Source: Verrucomicrobiota bacterium
GTDB lineage: Bacteria > Verrucomicrobiota > Verrucomicrobiia > Limisphaerales > JAEYXS01
DNA length: 64,000 bases
Assembly (NCBI GenBank): GCA_023431185.1
Contig: JAEYXS010000046.1
Location: 15,903-79,902 of the forward strand
Reading direction: 5' to 3'
Positions 32,719 to 40,521 of the stretch are shown here, in pieces. Every line of letters begins with the position of its first letter. The stretch's first letter is position 1. The translations under genes were made by a program, and so were the position numbers. Under the pieces are notes generated by a model. It had not been told where the DNA came from. It worked only from the letters and a program-made list of their open reading frames with translations, and searched no databases.

Positions 32719-35442
32719 ATGCCCAAAAGTGATGTGACGCCCACCATCCTGGTCGTCGATGACGACGTAGGACTGCTCATCCTCATCGAAGGGGCATTGC
32801 TGGCAGAAGAATGGCGGGTGGCAACCGCGACGTCCGGTGCAGAGGCGTTGGCTTGGTTGCAGAAGAACACTGCCGACCTGCTGTTGCTGGACCTCAAGCT
32901 GAGCGACATCGAGGGCCGGGAACTCATCGGCAAGCTGAACGAGGTGGGGCATAAGATCCCGTTCATCATTGTCACGGGTCAGGGCGATGAGCGTGTGGCG
33001 GTGGAGATGATGAAGCGCGGTGCGCTGGATTATCTCATCAAGGACATCAACTTTCTCGAGTTCGTGCCCACGGTGGTCCGGCGGGTACTGGCGCGGCTGG
33101 CGGATGAAAAACGGCTGACTCAAGCCGAAGCAGAAGCTGCCGAAAGCCGCACCCTCACCCAGACGATCCTGAATTCATTGAGCGCCAACATCGCGGTGTT
33201 GGACCGGGAAGGAAACATTATCGCGGTGAACGAGCCTTGGCGAAATTTCTCAGTGGAAAACGGTGGTTCTTCCCTCTTAAACGCTGGTGTAGGTGCCAAC
33301 TATCTCGAAGTCTGCCGCCGGGCGGCCGCTAAAAATGAACCCGGCACGGCAGAAATGCTGGCGGGCATCCAAATGGTGATGGACCGCGCCAAAGCGGATT
33401 ATTCGGCTGAGTATCCCTGCCATTCTCCGGGCAAAGAGCGCTGGTTTGTGATGACCGTGACCCCGCTCTCCACAGCCCGGGGCGGTGTGGTCATCGCCCA
33501 TACGGACATCAGCCGGAGCAAGCAGGCGGAAGAATTGCTGCGGGAAGAACGGGACTTCTCCTCAGCTGTACTCGATACTGCCGGAGCACTGGTCATTGTG
33601 CTCGATGAGCGCGGAAATGTGGTCCGCTTCAACCGGGAATGTGAGCGAGTCACCGGCTATGCCGCAGCAGAGATCGTCGGTCAGCCCATCTGGAATTTGC
33701 TCCTGCCAACGGAGGAGGCACCCGCGGTCCGGTCAGTGTTCATGCAGTTACGTAGTGGTCAGGCGGCCAACCGCTTTGAGAACTGCTGGCTGACAAAATC
33801 GGGGGACCGGCGCCTGATCGCCTGGTCCAACACCATCCTGACGAACCCGAACGGCACGGTAAAACACATCATCGGCACCGGGCTCGACATCACCGAGCGC
33901 AAGCGCGATGAGCAGCGCCGGCAATTGCAGTACGAGACTTCCCGCCTGCTGGCCGCCTCGGAGTCCATCTCCGAGACCATCCCCAAGCTGCTCCAAACCG
34001 TGGCCAAACCATTGCACTGGGAGGTGGCTGAATTCTGGGAAGTTTCGGGCGAGCCGGAAGAATTACGGATCGTGCATGTCTGGCATGCTCCAGAAAAAAA
34101 ACTGGCTGCTTTTGTGAAGAGCAGCCTGAAACTTTCGCTGTCCATGTTCGATGGGTTGCCTGGGCTCGTACTGGCCACCCGCAAGCCCCAGTGGATCCCC
34201 AGCATCGCGGAGTGTTCGCACATGGTCCGCAAGCGAGAGGCCAGCCAAGCCGGGCTGCAGTCCGCGCTGGCCTTTCCCGTCCAGTTAGACCATGAGATCC
34301 AAGGGGTGATGGCCTTCCTGACCCATCGGCCGACCGAACCGGATGAAGATCTCCTCCAGATGTTCGCCAGCTTGGGCAGCCAGATCGGACAGTTCATGGA
34401 GCGCAAAAGCACTGAGGAGGCCTTGCGCGAGGCCAATGAGTTCGGCGACCAGGTCATCAGTGGCGCACAGGCCGGTATCATCGTTTGTGACCGGGATGGT
34501 AAACTCGTTGTCTGGAATCCCTTCATGGAGCAGATCAGCGGCTGCCGTGCCGAGGAAGCCGTGGGCTTGCCGGCGGTGGAAGCCGTGCCTTCGTTACAGA
34601 AGCAGCATTTTGACAGACTGGTCCAACGGGCCTTGGACGGCGAAGTGTTTGAGGCCGCTGACCTGCCTTTCGACCACCAAAAAACCGGGAAGCGCTGCTG
34701 GACCACGGCCCGGTTCGCCCCCTGGCGGGATGCCCGCCGGAAAATCGTCGGCGTGATCATCGCGGTCCGGGACATCACGGAGCGGCGGCGGCTGGAAGCG
34801 GAATTGTTGGAGATCAGCGACCGGGAGCAACAACGCATCGGCCATGATCTGCATGACGGACTCGGCCAGCAACTCACCGGGCTGGAGATGAAAAACTTCC
34901 TCCTGCTGGAAGACTTGGCAGAAGCCGACCTGAACGCCAGCCGGGAGCAATTGCAAAACCAGGCGCGCCAGATCAGTGTGGCCTTGCGGAACTGTGTGAC
35001 CCTGACCCGCTCGCTGGCCCGAGGGCTGGCCCCGGTGAATGTGAAAGCTGGTGGCCTGATCGGCGCACTCAAAGAGCTGGTTCATAACACCACCTTGCCC
35101 GGCAAGATCGAATGCCGATTGGTCTGCCGCGGGCCACTTGAGCTCGACCATTCCCAGATCGAAGGGCACCTATATCGTATCGCGCAGGAAGCCGTGAACA
35201 ACGCACTCAAGCACGCGCAAGCAAAGCATATCCGGATCAGCCTCACGCTTGAGCGCGGCTGGCTGCGCTTGCAGATCAAAGATGATGGTCGCGGCCTGCC
35301 AGCACGTAAAAAATCGAAACCGGGAATGGGGCTGGAGGTCATGCGCCACCGCGCCCATGTGATCGGCGGCACACTTGAGATCGAATCAAAGCCCGACCAT
35401 GGCGTCCAAGTTACTTGTATTCTGCCCCTCAAAGAAGCATGA
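32719..35442 (+). CDS. Receiver-PAS-PAS-GAF-PAS histidine kinase, HisKA_3 (NarX-type)
   Basis: 907 residues, no membrane segment. Order: receiver (1-120, D58 in LLLLDLKLSDIEG), PAS (about 145-270), PAS (about 275-395), GAF (about 410-570), PAS (about 575-690), HisKA_3 dimerisation domain with the phosphorylated H712 in GHDLHDGLGQQL, then HATPase (NNALKHAQAKH; DDGRGL; GMGLEVM). An N-terminal receiver suggests it accepts phosphate or a signal from an upstream kinase, possibly that at 31058. Its stop overlaps the start of a NarL-type regulator by 4 bases, which identifies the output partner. Confidence 0.92.
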   Translation: MPKSDVTPTILVVDDDVGLLILIEGALLAEEWRVATATSGAEALAWLQKNTADLLLLDLKLSDIEGRELIGKLNEVGHKIPFIIVTGQGDERVAVEMMKRGALDYLIKDINFLEFVPTVVRRVLARLADEKRLTQAEAEAAESRTLTQTILNSLSANIAVLDREGNIIAVNEPWRNFSVENGGSSLLNAGVGANYLEVCRRAAAKNEPGTAEMLAGIQMVMDRAKADYSAEYPCHSPGKERWFVMTVTPLSTARGGVVIAHTDISRSKQAEELLREERDFSSAVLDTAGALVIVLDERGNVVRFNRECERVTGYAAAEIVGQPIWNLLLPTEEAPAVRSVFMQLRSGQAANRFENCWLTKSGDRRLIAWSNTILTNPNGTVKHIIGTGLDITERKRDEQRRQLQYETSRLLAASESISETIPKLLQTVAKPLHWEVAEFWEVSGEPEELRIVHVWHAPEKKLAAFVKSSLKLSLSMFDGLPGLVLATRKPQWIPSIAECSHMVRKREASQAGLQSALAFPVQLDHEIQGVMAFLTHRPTEPDEDLLQMFASLGSQIGQFMERKSTEEALREANEFGDQVISGAQAGIIVCDRDGKLVVWNPFMEQISGCRAEEAVGLPAVEAVPSLQKQHFDRLVQRALDGEVFEAADLPFDHQKTGKRCWTTARFAPWRDARRKIVGVIIAVRDITERRRLEAELLEISDREQQRIGHDLHDGLGQQLTGLEMKNFLLLEDLAEADLNASREQLQNQARQISVALRNCVTLTRSLARGLAPVNVKAGGLIGALKELVHNTTLPGKIECRLVCRGPLELDHSQIEGHLYRIAQEAVNNALKHAQAKHIRISLTLERGWLRLQIKDDGRGLPARKKSKPGMGLEVMRHRAHVIGGTLEIESKPDHGVQVTCILPLKEA

Positions 35443-36173
35443 GCACAAAGCAACGCAACAAGGACCGGTCCAAGACGGCAGCGGCCACACCAAAGCCAAG
35501 CCGGGAAGTGGCAGATCCAGTCACCAAGCGCCGGATCATGCTGGTGGACGACCACCCCATGACCCGGGAGGGCCTGGCGGCCATCATCAACCGGCAGCCG
35601 GACTTGCTGGTATGTTGCGAGGCCAATAATCCAGCGGAAGCCATCGGGCAGCTGGCAAAACATCAACCGGACCTGATGGTGACAGACATGACCATGCCCG
35701 GGCGCAGTGGCATCGAGTTTGTCAAAGACGTTCACGCATTGCGCCCCGAACTGCCGATTCTGGTACTGTCGATGCACGACGAGATGCTTTATGCCGAGCG
35801 GGCCTTGCGGGCGGGTGCGCGCGGTTATCTGATGAAGGATGCCGGCTCGGCCAAGGTGCTGGAAGTCATTCGTCTGGTGCTCACCGGCCAGGTTTATGTC
35901 AGCCCCCAAATGTCCGCGCGACTGCTCGAAGCCGTGACCGGCCAGCGTCCGCGGGGGTCCACCTCCCCGATCGAAAAACTTTCGGACCGCGAGTTTGAAG
36001 TATTCCGCCTGCTGGGCTGCGGCAAGAGCACCAAGGAAGTGGCCAACGAGCTGAACCTAAGCTCCAAAACGGTGGACGTCCACCGTGGCCGCATCAAAGA
36101 GAAGTTGCAGATCAAAGATGCCGCCAGCCTGATACACTACGCCGTGCGCTGGGTGGAGACACAAGGCAACTGA
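35439..36173 (+). CDS. NarL/FixJ-type response regulator with LuxR helix-turn-helix
   Basis: 244 residues from ATG 35439 (ATGA overlap with the kinase stop). A basic 30-residue N-terminal tail precedes the receiver domain (acidic pair D37-D38, phosphorylated D83 in VTDMTMPGRSG, LSMHDEMLYAERALRAGARGYLMKD). The LuxR-type DNA-binding domain (KLSDREFEVFRLLGCGKSTKEVANELNLSSKTVDVHR) is near residue 185. Phosphorylated by the HisKA_3 kinase encoded just upstream, it should regulate promoters not identified here. Confidence 0.93.
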   Translation: MSTKQRNKDRSKTAAATPKPSREVADPVTKRRIMLVDDHPMTREGLAAIINRQPDLLVCCEANNPAEAIGQLAKHQPDLMVTDMTMPGRSGIEFVKDVHALRPELPILVLSMHDEMLYAERALRAGARGYLMKDAGSAKVLEVIRLVLTGQVYVSPQMSARLLEAVTGQRPRGSTSPIEKLSDREFEVFRLLGCGKSTKEVANELNLSSKTVDVHRGRIKEKLQIKDAASLIHYAVRWVETQGN

Positions 36174-36314
36174 TCTCCAGAAAGCCTCTTGCTGCACGGA
36201 TCAAAACCGGGAGGAGGTGGCCACATGCTCCCTACCCCCATAGGGAATATCTTTAACCAAGCGTGATAGCTGCCCCCAATTATCCGGCCCTGATTTTCAG
36301 CTATCTTCGCCATC

Positions 36315-36893
36315 ATGCACACTGGACGTTCGGGTACAAAATCGGTCCCTGAGCAGGTAGGCGATCTCGAGCTGGACACCTTGCGGGTCGTCATCGCTTA
36401 CGATGACGTTACGGCTGGAAAACATGCGATGCAATTGCTCCAGAGCATCACCCGCAACATGCAGGGTGCTGGCGATCTGCGAGTGCTCCCCTGGTCTTTC
36501 CATCTCCTCGCCGACGAGGAGTGGCAACCGCTCGCCAATGATGACGCTGAAAAAGCCGACCTGTTGATCATTGCTACCAGTGAATTGCAAATGGTCTCGG
36601 CCGTCGTCCTGGGCTGGCTTGAAGGAGCCATCGGGCGAATGCGCGGGACTGATGCAGCCGTTCTCTCATTGCGAAGTCCGGATGAGAACCCGCGGGGCAG
36701 CGGACCGGCCTTCCATGAAGTCATCAGGTCTGTGGCTTTACAGGCGGGATTGACCTACTTCAGCACGGTCATGGAGTTCAGCCATACGGAGATCTGCCAG
36801 CGCATGCAGCAACGCGCCGACACGGTGACACCGGTTCTCGACAAGATTTTACACCAGCCCACTTCTCTGCGCGTATCGGGAGAAAACAACTGA
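36315..36893 (+). CDS. Unknown protein of the signalling island, 192 residues
   Basis: A soluble protein with a strand-helix rhythm: LRVVIAYDDVTAGKHAMQLLQSI, then LRVLPWSFHLL, then KADLLIIATSELQMVSAVVLGWLEGAIGR, then AAVLSLRSPDENP. This resembles a flavodoxin-like or receiver-like fold, but I cannot assign a family. It lies between the NarL-type regulator and a lone receiver gene, which begins 5 bases after its stop, so it is likely co-transcribed with and functionally linked to phosphorelay proteins. Confidence 0.65.
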   Translation: MHTGRSGTKSVPEQVGDLELDTLRVVIAYDDVTAGKHAMQLLQSITRNMQGAGDLRVLPWSFHLLADEEWQPLANDDAEKADLLIIATSELQMVSAVVLGWLEGAIGRMRGTDAAVLSLRSPDENPRGSGPAFHEVIRSVALQAGLTYFSTVMEFSHTEICQRMQQRADTVTPVLDKILHQPTSLRVSGENN

Positions 36894-36898
36894 CCACC

Positions 36899-37450
36899 AT
36901 GAATGCCCTGATCAATGAAACGGGAAACACCATCAGCTCAACGATGCGCAAAACCCCCAGATATGCGCCGCTGAACCATCTGGCGATCGCGGGCAACCGC
37001 GCTCGCATCCTCTATGTGGATGATGATGAGGGATTAAGAGGACTCGGGCGGCAAGTCCTGGGCAGACAAGGGTATGAAGTGGACACGGCGGCCAATGGCT
37101 GGGAAGCCTTGGCGGCACTCGATAAAGGACATTATCACCTCCTTATCACCGACGATAACATGCCTGAACTGACCGGGCTCGAGTTGACCAGGAAAATGTG
37201 GGAAGCCGGCCTGTCCTTGCCTATTTTGCTCACATCAGGAGTCTGCACAGCCGCTCAAATTCCAGCCGACGTGCGGCCTGCCATCACGGCCCTGCTTCCC
37301 AAGCCGTTTGTCGTGACCGAACTCATCGCCACAGTGTCCCATATCTTGAACCGGAAAAACACCTTGGGACCGGCCGAATTGGCGCTCAATTCCATCGTGA
37401 GAAACTTCTCCACCGCTCAGAGCTGCCGTAACTGGGGCATCAACGAGTAA
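36899..37450 (+). CDS. Lone receiver-domain protein
   Basis: 183 residues. A 35-residue leader is followed by one receiver domain: acidic D41-D43, phosphorylated D85 in LITDDNMPELTG, switch Ser in ILLTSG, and Lys in LLPKPFV. The C-terminal 35 residues are not a known output domain. It starts 5 bases after the unknown gene at 36315. The start codon choice follows the close spacing. No kinase is adjacent; the two kinases upstream are candidates. Confidence 0.85.
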   Translation: MNALINETGNTISSTMRKTPRYAPLNHLAIAGNRARILYVDDDEGLRGLGRQVLGRQGYEVDTAANGWEALAALDKGHYHLLITDDNMPELTGLELTRKMWEAGLSLPILLTSGVCTAAQIPADVRPAITALLPKPFVVTELIATVSHILNRKNTLGPAELALNSIVRNFSTAQSCRNWGINE

Positions 37451-37451
37451 C

Positions 37452-37469
37452 CCGCCGGGAAAGGATAAG
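37452..37469 (+). promoter_or_regulatory. 18-base leader with Shine-Dalgarno, copy 1
   Basis: CCGCCGGGAAAGGATAAG, two bases before the DUF2934 ATG at 37472. It matches 17 of 18 positions of the sequence before hsp20 (37972-37989). The GGAAAGGA core is a Shine-Dalgarno sequence; conservation outside it suggests a shared origin or translational control. Confidence 0.6.
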
Positions 37470-37471
37470 CT

Positions 37472-37669
37472 ATGGCCAGAATGATACCTCTCTACAGCGT
37501 CTCATCACAGGCGGAAATCGAACGGCGTGCCCGCGAGATTTTCGAACAAACTGGCCGGCCAGCCGGGCGAGACCTTGACATCTGGCTGCAAGCAGAAACC
37601 GATTACCGACAAGGAATACAACAACCGTCCACCCCAGCCTGCATCGGAACCTTGGGACAAGACGCTTAG
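37472..37669 (+). CDS. DUF2934 protein
   Basis: 65 residues. The family pattern IERRAREIFEQTGRPAGRDLDIWLQAE is complete: an amphipathic helix, GRPxG turn, and a DxWxxAE helix. DUF2934 proteins are short, cytoplasmic and often found with stress genes in soil bacteria; their role is unknown. The C-terminal tail (QPSTPACIGTLGQDA) looks unstructured. It follows the lone receiver gene by 21 bases. Confidence 0.85.
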   Translation: MARMIPLYSVSSQAEIERRAREIFEQTGRPAGRDLDIWLQAETDYRQGIQQPSTPACIGTLGQDA

Positions 37670-37992
37670 CGAAAACGGCCTTCACCTTCCGCTTAAAATA
37701 AAATCGGGAAGAGAAGTGGAAATTCTGGTGGACGACGGGGCGTAAACCACCCTGACTCAAGCTAAATGTAGAGGTGGTGGCACTTTAAAAGTGAAACCTG
37801 AGTTATCGCCCGGACCAAGCAAAGTCTGGATAATTTTTGACAACTCTCGGGAAGCCATTGATCAAGCATGAGATAAATTCAAATTGAGCCAGCATGACGC
37901 GGTCCAACCGTGTGGCTCAATCAGCAGTGCGGACCACTGCGGCGGTCGGTGCGCACTCATCAAACTAAGAACCGCCCGGAAAGGATAAGGTT
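37670..37992. other. 323-base gap before hsp20
   Basis: No supported gene. It holds a short palindrome CACTTTAAAAGTG (about 37780) and, at its end, the second copy of the 18-base leader. A clear CIRCE-type heat-shock operator is not seen. Confidence 0.45.
37972..37989 (+). promoter_or_regulatory. 18-base leader with Shine-Dalgarno, copy 2
   Basis: CCGCCCGGAAAGGATAAG, three bases before the hsp20 ATG at 37993; one mismatch to the copy before the DUF2934 gene. Confidence 0.6.
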
Positions 37993-38448
37993 ATGAATCT
38001 GTTAACACGTTGGGATCCATTCAAAGAGATGGAAGATCTGCAAACACGTCTCACCAAAGTCTTCGGCCTGCCGGTGACGCGCGCGGGCAACGGTGAAAAA
38101 GAGGCGATGACGGTCGCCGCTTGGGCACCTTCCGTGGACATCTCGGAAGACGACAAGGAATGGCTGGTGAAGGCCGACCTGCCGGAGGTGAAGAAAGAGG
38201 ACGTCAAAGTAACAGTGCAGGACGGAGTTCTGGTCATCACGGGCGAACGCAAATTCGAGAAGGAAGAGAAGGACAAGAAGTATCACCGCATCGAACGTTC
38301 CTACGGTAACTTCATGCGGAGTTTCACCCTGCCGGATGGAGCAGACGGCGCCAAGGTGGCGGCCGAATTCAAGGACGGGGTGCTGAAAGTGCACTTGCCC
38401 AAGAACGAAAAGGCCAAGCCCAAAGCCGTGGAGGTAAAAATCGGTTGA
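37993..38448 (+). CDS. Small heat shock protein Hsp20
   Basis: 151 residues, the usual length. The N-terminal arm (LLTRWDPFKEMEDLQTRL) is followed by the alpha-crystallin domain (about residues 42-140: SVDISEDDKEWLVKADLPEVKKEDVKV; the GVLKVHLPK motif near 132) and a short C-terminal tail. It is an ATP-independent holdase that binds unfolding proteins. Its position behind two-component genes and the DUF2934 gene suggests stress control. Confidence 0.95.
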   Translation: MNLLTRWDPFKEMEDLQTRLTKVFGLPVTRAGNGEKEAMTVAAWAPSVDISEDDKEWLVKADLPEVKKEDVKVTVQDGVLVITGERKFEKEEKDKKYHRIERSYGNFMRSFTLPDGADGAKVAAEFKDGVLKVHLPKNEKAKPKAVEVKIG

Positions 38449-38460
38449 ACCAGTTCGTTG

Positions 38461-38529
38461 GCTGAAGCGTCCGGCAAACGCGGCTGAGAGAGGAAACCAG
38501 CAGTCAATGCACTTTGCAGACGCTTCAGC
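38461..38529. repeat. 11-base inverted repeat with a 47-base loop
   Basis: GCTGAAGCGTC (38461-38471) and GACGCTTCAGC (38519-38529) are perfect inverted copies between hsp20 and the 55-residue basic gene. The transcript could form a large stem-loop just before that gene's ribosome site. No T-run follows, so a terminator is less likely. Confidence 0.6.
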
Positions 38530-38557
38530 TGATAAGTCTCAATAGAAAGTCAAAAAT

Positions 38558-38725
38558 ATGCCTGCAACTGCTAAAAAAGTTTCTCATAAGCTCGGCGCGA
38601 ACCGCAAGGAGACCGCCCGCAAGCCACGCAAACTAGATGCGAACTTCAAGCAATCGCGTGACATCCGGGAAGACCGGGGAGAACGTCAGATCAAAATGAC
38701 GACGTTGAGCCGCTCAGTCCGCTAA
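38558..38725 (+). CDS. Small basic protein, 55 residues
   Basis: Very rich in Lys and Arg (MPATAKKVSHKLGANRKETA...), no hydrophobic core, resembling a nucleic-acid-binding or disordered stress peptide. The ATG has an AGAAAG stretch upstream; the stop is TAA. It lies 109 bases after hsp20 on the same strand and would be missed by a length filter. No family recognised. Confidence 0.55.
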   Translation: MPATAKKVSHKLGANRKETARKPRKLDANFKQSRDIREDRGERQIKMTTLSRSVR

Positions 38726-38744
38726 GTCTGGTCAAGGCGCAAGA

Positions 38745-39599
38745 CTAGTCGGCGGGCTTTTGCAGTCGTGCTGCCATTTTGCGGACGGAATCCTTCCAAC
38801 TATCAGCATCCGTGTCTACGCCTTGAATGATGACAGTGGCGTCGAACTTGGTGCCTGCGGCGACCGTGGTGTTCGCGTAGATCTGGTGGTAGAGCTTGTG
38901 ATAGACGGTCTTGTCCCAATAGGCCGTCTTGAGGCCTTGACCCAAGAAGGGCTGCGGATGCCAGGCCAGCATGGCGCGGCGGTTCTTGGGATTGTAGCTC
39001 GCGGTCCATTTCACATCCTGCTGGAGCTCGAAATCGTTGTCGCTGGCAAAAACCCCGGCCACCTCCTGGCCATCAGGCTTCACTGCCAGCCACTCCGTGC
39101 TGTCCGGCAACCAAGTATGCATGAACGCGTAGAGGGTGGCGATCTTGGTTTCTTCCAGAGCTTCATAACGGTGCTCTTCACGAATGGCGTCATCCGTGAC
39201 GGTATAGATGGCTTCCAGCTTGAAGGGGCCCATGCGGGAGTGCTTGTGGAGGACGGCCTTTTGTCCGCGATAGACGGACTGGTGGGTGAGGTCGCGCAGC
39301 TGGCCATCCACGGTGAGGGTGACTTTCTCGATCTGTTCGATGCCGCCTTCATTGTGCCCCGTGCCGATCCATTTGCCAGATTGAGCGGCGAAAACGGTGC
39401 CGCAAAAGCCGGCGGGACCGGCGACCACCTGGCCTTGGTGCAAGATACGCTGGAAGGTCCAGGCGCGGTCACCGGCGAATTCGACACGGAAATCCCGGGT
39501 CTCCACGGCGACGAGCGCCACGGGGCCAGGTTTCGGTGCAGCGGCATGGGCGCAAAAGGCGGCCAAACAGAGGGTAAGCATGAGCAAAGGCTTTGGCAT
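38745..39599 (-). CDS. Secreted protein of unknown function, 284 residues
   Basis: A Sec signal peptide (MPKPLLMLTLCLAAFCAHAAA) leads into a beta-rich protein with WTFQRILHQGQVV, WIGTGHNEGGIEQIEKVTLTVDG, HKHSRMGPFKLEAIYTV and WLAVKPDGQEV. The strand pattern is that of a beta-sandwich, as in sugar-binding or mutarotase-like folds, but no family is certain. It is divergent from the GntR gene; the palindrome at 39681 lies between them and might control both. Confidence 0.65.
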   Translation of the reverse strand: MPKPLLMLTLCLAAFCAHAAAPKPGPVALVAVETRDFRVEFAGDRAWTFQRILHQGQVVAGPAGFCGTVFAAQSGKWIGTGHNEGGIEQIEKVTLTVDGQLRDLTHQSVYRGQKAVLHKHSRMGPFKLEAIYTVTDDAIREEHRYEALEETKIATLYAFMHTWLPDSTEWLAVKPDGQEVAGVFASDNDFELQQDVKWTASYNPKNRRAMLAWHPQPFLGQGLKTAYWDKTVYHKLYHQIYANTTVAAGTKFDATVIIQGVDTDADSWKDSVRKMAARLQKPAD

Positions 39600-39663
39600 G
39601 ATAACTCAGATGGAATTGGTGGTGTAAGTATTCACGGGACATTCAAGCACAGCTCGCTTCCGC

Positions 39664-39692
39664 TTGACAAAGAATCCTAAGTGGACTAGCCA
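39664..39692 (+). promoter_or_regulatory. Candidate promoter of the GntR operon
   Basis: TTGACA (39664-39669) followed 17 bases later by TAGCCA (39687-39692), a weak -10. If used, transcription would begin about 39699-39703, nearly at the ATG, giving a leaderless message. The -10 lies inside the palindrome, which would explain repression. Confidence 0.4.
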
Positions 39693-39701
39693 CTAGTCCA
39701 C
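39681..39701. promoter_or_regulatory. Perfect palindromic operator, likely GntR autoregulation site
   Basis: GTGGACTAG-CCA-CTAGTCCAC: nine-base arms, three-base centre. It ends one base before the ATG of the GntR-type gene. GntR/HutC proteins bind palindromes of this size, often of the type GT-N-TA-N-AC, and autoregulation is common. Confidence 0.8.
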
Positions 39702-39702
39702 A

Positions 39703-40512
39703 ATGGCAGTTGCGCGTGAAACAGAGCTGGTACGGGACCCGGTCTATCATCAGTTGCATGACCGGTTGCGGGCGCTGTTGAGCAATGGCGAGTATGGGCC
39801 GGGGGCGAAGTTTCTGACGGAGCGGGAGATTTCCACGAAGTATCGGGTGAGCCGGGTGACGGCGAACAAGGCGTTGTCGCATCTGGTGGTGTCGGGGGCG
39901 CTGGAGTTTCGCAAGGGTGTGGGGACGTTTGTGCGGGCGGGAGGGTTGCAGAATGATCTGCGGCAGTTGGTGAGTTTTACGGAGAAGGCGGAGGCGTGTG
40001 GATTGAAGCCGACGACGAAGGTGTTGAGCTATCAAATGACGACGGCGGGTGAGGTGCGTGCGGAGGTTGGAGAAGCACTCAAGGTAGAGGCGGAAGAGGC
40101 GCTGCATTACTTTGAGCGGTTGCGTTTGGCGGATGAGGAGCCGGTGATCCTTGAGCGGCGGTTTGTGGTGGCGCGGTATTGTCCACGGCTGACGAAGACG
40201 CAGTTGAAGGGTTCGTTGTATGCGTTGTTGGAGGATGAGTTGGGCATACAGCTTGGCGGGGCGGAGCAGACGATACGAGCCTTGAGCCTGCCAGCGGGAG
40301 ATGCCAAGCTACTGGGTGTCCCTACTGGAACGGCCGCGCTCTGGGTGCGCGCTACCGGCTTTACTGCTGGTGGTGAGCCGTTGTGGCTGGAGGACACGCT
40401 TTACCGGGCGGACCGGTATGAGTTTCAGAATGTGCTGGGGGCAAGACAGCATACCGGGCCAGCACGTCCGAAGTTAGGGGCGCAACCGGAATTTTTCTCT
40501 TTTGGCAAATAA
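39703..40512 (+). CDS. GntR-family repressor with UTRA effector domain (HutC type)
   Basis: 269 residues. The winged helix-turn-helix (residues about 8-80: DPVYHQLHDRLRALLSNGEYGPG, TEREISTKYRVSRVTANKALSHL, GVGTFV) is followed by a UTRA domain (about 100-250) that binds a small sugar-like or carboxylic effector. The ATG follows the operator by one base. The next gene begins 9 bases after the stop, so the repressor heads a catabolic operon through deoC. The likely inducer is a sugar or sugar derivative processed by these genes. Confidence 0.92.
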   Translation: MAVARETELVRDPVYHQLHDRLRALLSNGEYGPGAKFLTEREISTKYRVSRVTANKALSHLVVSGALEFRKGVGTFVRAGGLQNDLRQLVSFTEKAEACGLKPTTKVLSYQMTTAGEVRAEVGEALKVEAEEALHYFERLRLADEEPVILERRFVVARYCPRLTKTQLKGSLYALLEDELGIQLGGAEQTIRALSLPAGDAKLLGVPTGTAALWVRATGFTAGGEPLWLEDTLYRADRYEFQNVLGARQHTGPARPKLGAQPEFFSFGK

Positions 40513-40521
40513 TCTTGGATC

